The translations under genes were made by a program, and so were the position numbers. Source: CAYLNM01 sp964385045 (GTDB taxonomy: Bacteria > Planctomycetota > Phycisphaerae > Phycisphaerales > SM1A02). Taken from it: 6,881 nucleotides of DNA. A model generated the notes under the pieces. That model was not told the origin of the DNA and searched no databases. It saw only the letters and a list, made by a program, of their open reading frames with translations. Below are positions 1 through 5,400 of the stretch, one piece after another (the first letter of the stretch is position 1; the number at the start of each line of letters is the position of its first letter). The stretch spans positions 1 through 6,881 of the forward strand of contig CAYLNM010000196.1 in the NCBI GenBank assembly GCA_964385045.1, written 5' to 3'.

Positions 1-79
1 GGTCCGAGGGGCCGCGGGGGTCGGAGGCCCGGGCGGGCCTGATGGGCTCCGTGATGAGCTGGATCGGGCGATCGCCGGC

Positions 80-96
80 CGGGCGGCTCCCGCCCG
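80..96. terminator. GC-only hairpin in the phoU leader, possible terminator of an upstream gene
   Basis: CGGGCGG (80-86) and CCGCCCG (90-96) pair perfectly over 7 bp around a 3-nt CTC loop. No T-run follows on either strand, so it is not a textbook intrinsic terminator. It could be the remains of a terminator for a gene ending left of the window, or simple GC-rich symmetry. Its right arm overlaps the first of the 11-bp units at 89-121. Confidence 0.2.
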
Positions 97-121
97 AAAC
101 CAGGCGGAAACCCGGCGGAAA
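89..121. promoter_or_regulatory. Three tandem 11-bp units upstream of phoU, Pho-box-like spacing
   Basis: Three head-to-tail 11-bp units (89-99, 100-110, 111-121) fit the consensus CCMGSCSGAAA. Units two and three differ at one position; unit one differs mainly in its GC core. An AAA triplet therefore recurs every 11 bp, about one helical turn, in an otherwise GC-dominated leader. OmpR/PhoB-family regulators bind direct repeats with exactly this period: a recognition element followed by a short A/T-rich stretch. The sequence is not the E. coli PhoB consensus. The units end about 80 bp before the proposed -10 of phoU, rather far for a classical activator site, so they may serve another promoter. 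Function is inference. Confidence 0.35.
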
Positions 122-200
122 TCGCCCCCGATCGACGGGCTCGCGCCGCGAAACGTTCGCCCGACCGTGGGAGCGTCTCGGAGCACGCCCCGGGACGTGG

Positions 201-206
201 TATCTT
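201..206 (+). promoter_or_regulatory. Putative -10 element for a leaderless phoU transcript
   Basis: TATCTT fits the TANNNT pattern and is one of the few A/T-rich hexamers in the leader. It lies 7 nt before the ATG at 214, the spacing expected if transcription starts at or next to the start codon. The purine-rich GGGCGGA at 207-212 lies only 1 nt from that ATG, too close to act as a Shine-Dalgarno site, which agrees with a leaderless start. I see no convincing -35 hexamer. Confidence 0.35.
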
Positions 207-213
207 GGGCGGA

Positions 214-951
214 ATGGACCGATCCGAGCGGCGGTCCGGGGGCTGGACTCCGGACGGCTCGACCGTCCTCAGCTCCGCGAGCCCCCCGGTGACGAACGCC
301 GGCCTCCATCCCAACCTGCTCGAGATCCGCCGCGAGCTGATGTCGATGGCCGCCGTCGTGGACGAGCGGGCCAAGACGGTGCTCGCCGCGATCGAGCGCG
401 ACGACTTCGGGGCGGCGGAGGCGATCCGGCACGGCGACCGCGAGGTGGACGAGCGGGAGCTCGAGATCGAGCAGATGTGCATCGAGGTCCTCGCTCGCTA
501 CGCCCCGGTGGCGGGCGACCTGCGGGCGGTGCTCGCGACGCTCCGCATCAACGGCGAGCTCGAGCGGCTCGGCGACCTGGCCAAGAGCACCGCCAAGCGG
601 CTCGGCCACCTGTCGGACCTCGGCTTCCTGACCTCGCCCGAGATCCTGCGACGGATGGCCCGCACCGTCTCCGACCTCCTCGAGGCGACGCTCGACGCCC
701 TGGGACGCGAGGATCCCACCCTCGCCCGGCAGGTTCGCGTGAACGACGCCCAGGTCGACGAGTTCCAGCGGATCATCCTCGACTGGACGCAGAACGAGCT
801 GATCAAGGGCGCCCAGCGCGAGAACGAGGCGGCGGTCGACCTGCTCTCGATCGCCCGCAACCTCGAGCGGATGGGCGACATGTGCACCAACATCGCCGAG
901 GACGTGATCTATCTCGTCGAGGGGCGGGTCGTGCGGCACTCGCGGACCTGA
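214..951 (+). CDS. phoU: PhoU-family phosphate transport/signalling regulator
   Basis: This encodes a 245-aa PhoU homologue. PhoU proteins act in the cytoplasm on the PstSCAB phosphate transporter and the PhoR sensor kinase, keeping the Pho response off when phosphate is plentiful. The family fold is two three-helix bundles, each with a metal-binding E-x-x-x-D signature. Both are present: ELERLGD (E117...D121) and NLERMGD (E218...D222), followed by the typical tail NIAEDVIYLVEG. The first bundle begins near residue 32 (HPNLLEIRREL). The roughly 30 residues before it are Ser/Gly/Pro-rich and look non-conserved. The total length is normal for the family. I chose ATG 214, which has a -10-like element 7 nt upstream; an in-frame TTG at 205 would overlap that element, and GTG 289 would remove the odd leader peptide but has no visible ribosome site. 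No pst or phoBR genes are in view; they could lie to the left. Confidence 0.93.
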   Translation: MDRSERRSGGWTPDGSTVLSSASPPVTNAGLHPNLLEIRRELMSMAAVVDERAKTVLAAIERDDFGAAEAIRHGDREVDERELEIEQMCIEVLARYAPVAGDLRAVLATLRINGELERLGDLAKSTAKRLGHLSDLGFLTSPEILRRMARTVSDLLEATLDALGREDPTLARQVRVNDAQVDEFQRIILDWTQNELIKGAQRENEAAVDLLSIARNLERMGDMCTNIAEDVIYLVEGRVVRHSRT

Positions 952-989
952 ACCGGCGCTGGTGGGCAACTGAACACAGGACCGCGGCG

Positions 990-1008
990 CCCGGGCCCGA
1001 GGGCCGGG
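990..1008 (+). terminator. GC hairpin downstream of phoU, weak terminator candidate
   Basis: CCCGGGCCC (990-998) can pair with GGGCCGGG (1001-1008) as an eight-base-pair stem with one bulged G and a tight GA turn. It starts 38 nt after the phoU stop codon, a usual place for a terminator. No T-tract follows, so it would be an atypical terminator or an RNA-stabilising 3' end. It suggests that phoU and the lipoprotein gene are not one uninterrupted transcript. Confidence 0.25.
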
Positions 1009-1010
1009 AT

Positions 1011-1028
1011 CCTGAACGCATCGTGAAC
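1011..1028. promoter_or_regulatory. Pho-box-like direct repeat upstream of the lipoprotein gene
   Basis: CCTGAAC (1011-1017) and CGTGAAC (1022-1028) are separated by GCAT, giving an 11-bp period with 7-bp half-sites and a 4-bp spacer. On the minus strand this reads GTTCACG, then GTTCAGG. The actinobacterial PHO box is built of GTTCACC-type repeats with the same 11-bp spacing; the two halves match that heptamer at 6 and 5 of 7 positions. It lies between phoU and the lipoprotein gene, 180 bp before the latter's start. A phosphate-responsive regulator site is an inference from spacing, half-site similarity and context. Confidence 0.35.
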
Positions 1029-1194
1029 TGGATTCGAGCGCGCGGCGGCGGGTGACCACGGCCCCGGACCGTAGCATCCGGCCATCGGGACGGCGTCCGA
1101 TCGCCGGCCGACGCCCGGTGGCCGTCTCGCGTCCGCGACGGCGAACGAGCCGGCGCCCCCGCGTTCGATCGTCGCCGACCGACCTCCGGGCGAC

Positions 1195-1199
1195 GGGAG
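1195..1199 (+). promoter_or_regulatory. Ribosome binding site of the lipoprotein gene
   Basis: GGGAG lies 9 nt before the ATG at 1209. Together with the signal peptide that begins directly at this ATG, it fixes the start codon of the lipoprotein. Confidence 0.45.
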
Positions 1200-1208
1200 C
1201 ACCCGCCC

Positions 1209-2327
1209 ATGCGCCCGATCCGCCTCGCCCCGCTGCTCCCCGCGATCGTCCTGCTCGTCGCCGGGTGCACCACCGCCGGCGGCGGGGCCGCCGGGACCCC
1301 GGACCCGGCCGCCGCGGGGCCGAGGGCGACCCCGGCGGCCGCCGCCATCACGCCCGAGACCGCGGAGGGCCGGTCCCCCTGGCTCGACCGCGGCGACTTC
1401 ACGAGCTTCGTGCGGGACGGGCGGCTGTGGGTGTTCGAGCGCGGCTCGGCCGCCCTCGCGGAGTTCCTCCGTACGGGGGGACTCGCCGAGAGCGTCACCG
1501 GCATCGGCGTCGGGCCCGCGGGCATGTCGATCCGCGCGAGCGACGACGAGACGATCGTCGCCTACCTCGCCCAGCGGGACGGGTACTTCGTCGAGGTCGA
1601 GGGCAGCGTGGTCTGGGTGCTCGAGATCGGCAGCCGCGCGCTCGCGGACTTCGTGCGGACGGGCGAGACGTCGGAGAGCTTCACGATGGTCGCGGCGGGG
1701 CCCGCCGGCCGCTCGCTGCGGTCGGTCGATCGCGAGACGCTGCTGGAGTACCTCACCGCGAAGCCCGGGTTCGTCACGATCGGCGACGAGGGCCGCGTGT
1801 GGGTGTTTCGCGACGGGAGCCCGGAGCTCGAGGCCTTCCGGGCCCGCGGCGGACTCGACGAGCGCGTGACGCTGCTCGGCGCGGGACCGATGAACGCGAC
1901 GCTGCTGGCCTCCGACCGCGAGACGATCCTGGAGTGGATGGCGGCGCGGCCCGGGTTCGCCGTCATCGCGGACGAGGGACGGCTCTGGGTGTTCGAGGAA
2001 GGCTCGGAGGCGCTGGAGACGTTCCGCCGCGACGGCCGACTCGACGAGCGCGTCACGGTGATCGGGGCCGGCCCGCGGAACGCGAGCGTGCAGTCGACCG
2101 ATCGCGCGACGATCCTGCGGTGGATGGGAGCGGCGGAGGGCTTCGAGGTCCACGTCCGTGGGGACGTTCTGTGGGTCTTCGACGCCGGGAGCGCCCGCGC
2201 CCAGGCCTTCGGCCGCGGCGAGGAGCCGGCCGAGCCCGTGACCCGCGCCGGCGCGGGCCCGATGGGCACGCGCGTGTCCTCGGACGATGCGGACACGCTG
2301 CGGCGCTACCTCCACGCGATCCGCTGA
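1209..2327 (+). CDS. Secreted lipoprotein made of five 62-residue repeats, function unknown
   Basis: I do not recognise this 372-aa protein as a named family. The N-terminus is a lipoprotein signal peptide: Arg2 and Arg5, a hydrophobic stretch at about 6-18, then the lipobox LVAGC with Cys20 as the expected lipidated residue. It should be exported and anchored to a membrane facing outward. Residues 21-55 are a flexible Gly/Ala/Pro/Thr-rich linker. Residues 64-372 are five consecutive repeats of 62 residues (the last 61) with no gaps. Each begins with an alternating hydrophobic stretch, then G-x-[LV]-W-V-[FL]-x-x-G-S, a helix-like segment ending in Phe, E-x-[VF]-T, a G-P turn, and D-x-x-T-[IL] leading to a Tyr or Trp. 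I read each repeat as a small alpha/beta unit. There is no visible catalytic motif; binding or scaffolding is more likely than enzymology. It follows phoU in the same direction with its own ribosome site and possible Pho-box upstream. Confidence 0.85.
   Translation: MRPIRLAPLLPAIVLLVAGCTTAGGGAAGTPDPAAAGPRATPAAAAITPETAEGRSPWLDRGDFTSFVRDGRLWVFERGSAALAEFLRTGGLAESVTGIGVGPAGMSIRASDDETIVAYLAQRDGYFVEVEGSVVWVLEIGSRALADFVRTGETSESFTMVAAGPAGRSLRSVDRETLLEYLTAKPGFVTIGDEGRVWVFRDGSPELEAFRARGGLDERVTLLGAGPMNATLLASDRETILEWMAARPGFAVIADEGRLWVFEEGSEALETFRRDGRLDERVTVIGAGPRNASVQSTDRATILRWMGAAEGFEVHVRGDVLWVFDAGSARAQAFGRGEEPAEPVTRAGAGPMGTRVSSDDADTLRRYLHAIR
1398..2324 (+). repeat. Five in-frame 186-bp repeats within the lipoprotein gene
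   Basis: The units run 1398-1583, 1584-1769, 1770-1955, 1956-2141 and 2142-2324, with the last one codon shorter. Translated, all five align without a single insertion or deletion. By hand, repeats 3 and 4 are the closest, identical at about 37 of 62 residues. Positions shared by all five are Trp11, Val12, Gly16, Ser17, Phe23, Glu31, Thr34, Gly39, Pro40, Asp49 and Thr52, plus an aromatic at 56. The units have diverged well at DNA level, so the duplication is old and the fixed length is probably held by structure. Confidence 0.9.
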
Positions 2328-2330
2328 CCT

Positions 2331-2357
2331 CGGCGACGCGGCGACGCGGCGACGCGG
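2331..2357. repeat. Short tandem repeat of the octamer CGGCGACG
   Basis: Three perfect copies of CGGCGACG (2331-2338, 2339-2346, 2347-2354) are followed by a partial CGG. The array begins 3 nt after the lipoprotein stop codon, in the convergent gap. It is probably a slippage-prone microsatellite-like tract with no evident function. Confidence 0.8.
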
Positions 2358-2367
2358 ATCGTTCCCC

Positions 2368-2391
2368 GCCGCACGCCGCACGCCGCACGCC
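2368..2391. repeat. Short tandem repeat of the heptamer GCCGCAC
   Basis: Three perfect copies of GCCGCAC and a final GCC occupy 2368-2391, ten bases after the octamer array. The G-rich/C-rich asymmetry of the two arrays allows partial base pairing between them, but not a clean stem. Confidence 0.8.
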
Positions 2392-2394
2392 TCG

Positions 2395-2407
2395 CGGGGC
2401 GGCCCCG
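2395..2407. terminator. Small GC hairpin between the convergent genes
   Basis: CGGGG (2395-2399) pairs with CCCCG (2403-2407) around a CGG loop. It sits 68 nt beyond the lipoprotein stop and 17 nt beyond the helicase stop, so it could end transcription from either side. No T-run accompanies it on either strand, so the call is weak and rests mainly on position. Confidence 0.2.
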
Positions 2408-2423
2408 TGGTGCCGCGGACGGC

Positions 2424-5400
2424 TCAGCCGCCGCCCGCGTCCTCGGCCACGATCGCCCCCCACGTGCGCGCGAGCCGGGTCTGGCTGACCGGCTCGGCCG
2501 TCCCGAGCTCCTGGGCGAAGAGCGAGACGCGGTACTCCTCGAGCGTCCACCGCAGCGCCTCGAGCCGCGGGTCCTCGCGGCCGCGCTCGGCGTCCGCCCG
2601 CCGCCGCTGCTCGACCGCGTGCTCCCACCGGCGGGCCTCGTTCGCCCGCTCCGCGTCGCGCTCGGGGCCGATGGTGCGGAGCCGCTCGTACCGCTTGGCG
2701 ATGCCCGCGAGATAGCGCGGCACCTGCGTCAGCCGCGGCCACGGGGTCCCGACGAGGACGTCGGGCGGGACGAGCCGGACGAGGTGATCGCGGACGTCGG
2801 CGTCGATGGCGGCGAACGCGGGCGCCGAATGGGCCGCGCGGACCTCCTGCACGTGGGCGTGCCAGCCCAGCAGCGACCCGACCACGCGGCCGACCTCCGC
2901 CGCCGACTCGGTCAGCCGGCCCCACCCCGCGTCGAGCAGCGCGGTGAACCCCCGCTCGTCGCGGGGCAGCGGCACCGGGGCCCCGGCGGCGTCCATGAGG
3001 AACGCCCGCTCGCACGTCAGCAGCATGAACGCCTCGTCGAAGGGCGGCGGAACGGGGGCTCCCTCGGCCGGCGCCGGCAGGGCGTGGGCCCGCAGCCGCA
3101 TCGCGTCGATCTCGGGCACCCAGTCGAGCTGGGCCTCGAGCTCGCGGCGGCACGCGAGCAGCAGCAGCCGGCGGACGCCGAGCCGGTGGGCCCGGACCGC
3201 GGCGCCGGCCGACTCGAGGAGCCGCAGCCCCGCCATCTTGCCCTGATCGACGAGGGCCGGATGGCCGTGCACCGGCAGGCCGCCGAGCGACAGCTCGATC
3301 CGCTCGGGCACCGGGCCCACGTCCCAGCGCCGCAGGCCGTCGCGCGTCCACCGCTCGTCGGCGGCACGGGCCAGCGCGTCGCGGGCCGAGCCCACGTGTC
3401 GCGCGAGCAGGCGGCCGAGGTCGCGGGCCGCCCCCAGCTCGCGTCCGCCCTCGCCCACCACGCGGATCCGCATCCGCAGGTCCTCGGGCAGCCGGGCGAG
3501 GTCGAGCAGCGACGGCGGCACCTCGAAGCCGGCGCGGTCGGTCAGCCCCGCCGCCACCGCCTCCCGCAGATCGCCCTCGCCGAATCGCAGGCCGGCGGCC
3601 ACGTCGCGGGCCACGTCCGGGGCGGGCACGAAGTTCCGCCGCCACTGCTTGGGCATGGCGCGGATCAGTGCGAGCACGAGCTCCTCGAGCCGGCCGGGCA
3701 CGAGCCAGTCGAGCCGCCGCTGCGGCACCTGCCCGAGCAGCCCGACCGGCACCGTGAGCGTCACCCCGTCGTCCTCGGCCCCCGGCTCGTTGCGGTAGGT
3801 CAGCGGCAGCTCGGACGCCCCGATCCGCAGGTGGTCGGGATAGTCGCTCGGGTCGAGACCGACGAGCCCGGCGGCGGTGGCCAGCGCGTCGCCGAGGCCG
3901 CGACCGCCGGACCCGGCGGCGGCTTTCCCGCGCTCCCGCCCGCGCCCCCGCCCGCGTCCGTCCGCGTCCCCGCCCCCGCCCCGGCCTCCGCCGACGCCGA
4001 GCGTGGTGCCGCGCCCCCGCGGGCCGCCGTCGCCGCCGCCGGGGCCGGCCTGCTCGTCCGCGTCGCGCCGCACCACCAGGTCGTCGAGGCTCATGTGCAG
4101 CGGCCGGCGGCCGTCCCGCCCCGCCTGCTTCAGCCACTGATTCAGCGACCGGGCGTCGTGGACGCCCCTCGGCAGCCGCTCGTCGTAGAACGCGAACTGC
4201 AGGTGCCGGTCGGCGAGGACGTCGTGCCGCCGCTGCCGCCGCTCGAGCTCGGCGATCTCCTCGAGCAGGCGGCCGTTGTGCGCGAAGAAGGCCTCCGCGC
4301 AGTCGAAGTCCCGCTCGACCAGAGCGTGATGGATGAACAGCTCGCGGGCCTTCGCGAGATCGACCGGCCCGAAGTCGGCCGCCCGTCCCCGGCCCAGCTC
4401 CCGGCCGAAGAGCGTCAGGCGTTCGGTGCACAGCACGCGGCCGGAGGCGCGGTCCCAGCGCGGGTCGCCGTGCCGGGTCCGCAGCAGGTGGGCCGCGACG
4501 TCCTCGAGCCACTGCGGGCGGATGCGGGCGACGGTGCGGGCGTAGCGGCGGGTGGTCTCGACGATCTCGGCCGCCATCACCCACTCGGGCGACTCCCGGT
4601 GCAGCGTGCTCGAGGGGTGGATCACGAACTCGCCGCCGCGGACGCCCCGCCACGTGCGGCGCTCCTCGTCGAGGACGCCGACGTTGGAGATCAGGCCCGT
4701 GAGCAGGGCGCGGTGGATGGCGTCGGACGGCGCCCGCTCGTCCGCCGCGCTCGAACGCTCCCCGCCCCCGCGTCCGCCGTCGCGACGCCGCGTGCGGCGG
4801 GCGTCCGGGACGAGGCCGACGAGCTGCCGGTGGAGATCCCGCCACTCCCGCATGCGGACCCACGAGAGGAAGTGCTCGCCGCACCAGCGCCGCAGGGCGG
4901 AGGAGGACGAGCGGGCCCGCTGCCGTTCGAAGGCGTCCCAGACGTTCAGCAGCGACAGGAAGTCGCTCGCCTCGTCGCGGAATCGCCGGTGCGCCTGATC
5001 CGCCGCCTCGCGCCGTTCGGCCGGGCGGTCGCGCGGATCGGGGACGGCGAGGGCGGCCGCGAGGACCGACGCCTCGGCGAAGCAGTCCTCGTCGAGGCCC
5101 GCGAGCAGGATGCGGCCGAGCCGCGGGTCGACCGGGATGCGGGCGAGCCGGCGCCCGAGCTCGGTGAGCTCCTCGCGGGCGTCGATCGCACCGAGCTCGT
5201 GCAGGGTCTCGAGCCCGTCGCGGATCGCGGCCCGGCGCGGCGGCTCGACGAACGGGAAGTCCTGGGGCTCGCCGAGCCGCATCTGCTTCATGCGGAGGAT
5301 CACGCCCGCGAGGTTGGTGCGGCGGATCTCGGGGTCGGTGAAGACGTCGCGCTGGGCGAAGTCGTCCTCGCCGTAGAGACGGATGCAGATGCCGGGGGCG

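Noticed and set aside
1..42. Frame from base 1 ending at TGA 40-42 with an RG-rich tail, followed by two further in-frame stops
   Set aside because: Thirteen codons in GC-rich DNA are too few to call a gene end, although a gene ending here would fit the hairpin at 80-96.
148..160. Inverted repeat GCGAA-ACG-TTCGC in the phoU leader as an operator
   Set aside because: Five-base arms are too short to support a call without comparison to relatives.
2..292. Frame open from the left edge, ending at TGA 290-292, as a possible C-terminus of an upstream gene
   Set aside because: Its third codon positions are clearly less G/C-rich than those of the real genes, and it would overlap the phoU start by about 80 bp.
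42..1055. A 337-codon plus-strand frame over phoU and a 478-codon one over the lipoprotein (1052-2488)
   Set aside because: Both are Arg/Gly/Pro-rich shadows of the real genes in another frame.
1072..1077. TAGCAT as a -10 element for the lipoprotein gene
   Set aside because: The best upstream -35-like match (GTGACC at 1052-1057) is only 14 nt away, and the hexamer lies over 130 nt from the start codon.
909..2381. A 490-codon frame antisense to the lipoprotein gene
   Set aside because: Its apparent repeats are only the reverse reading of the lipoprotein repeats. It has no family features, while the sense frame has a signal peptide and lipobox.
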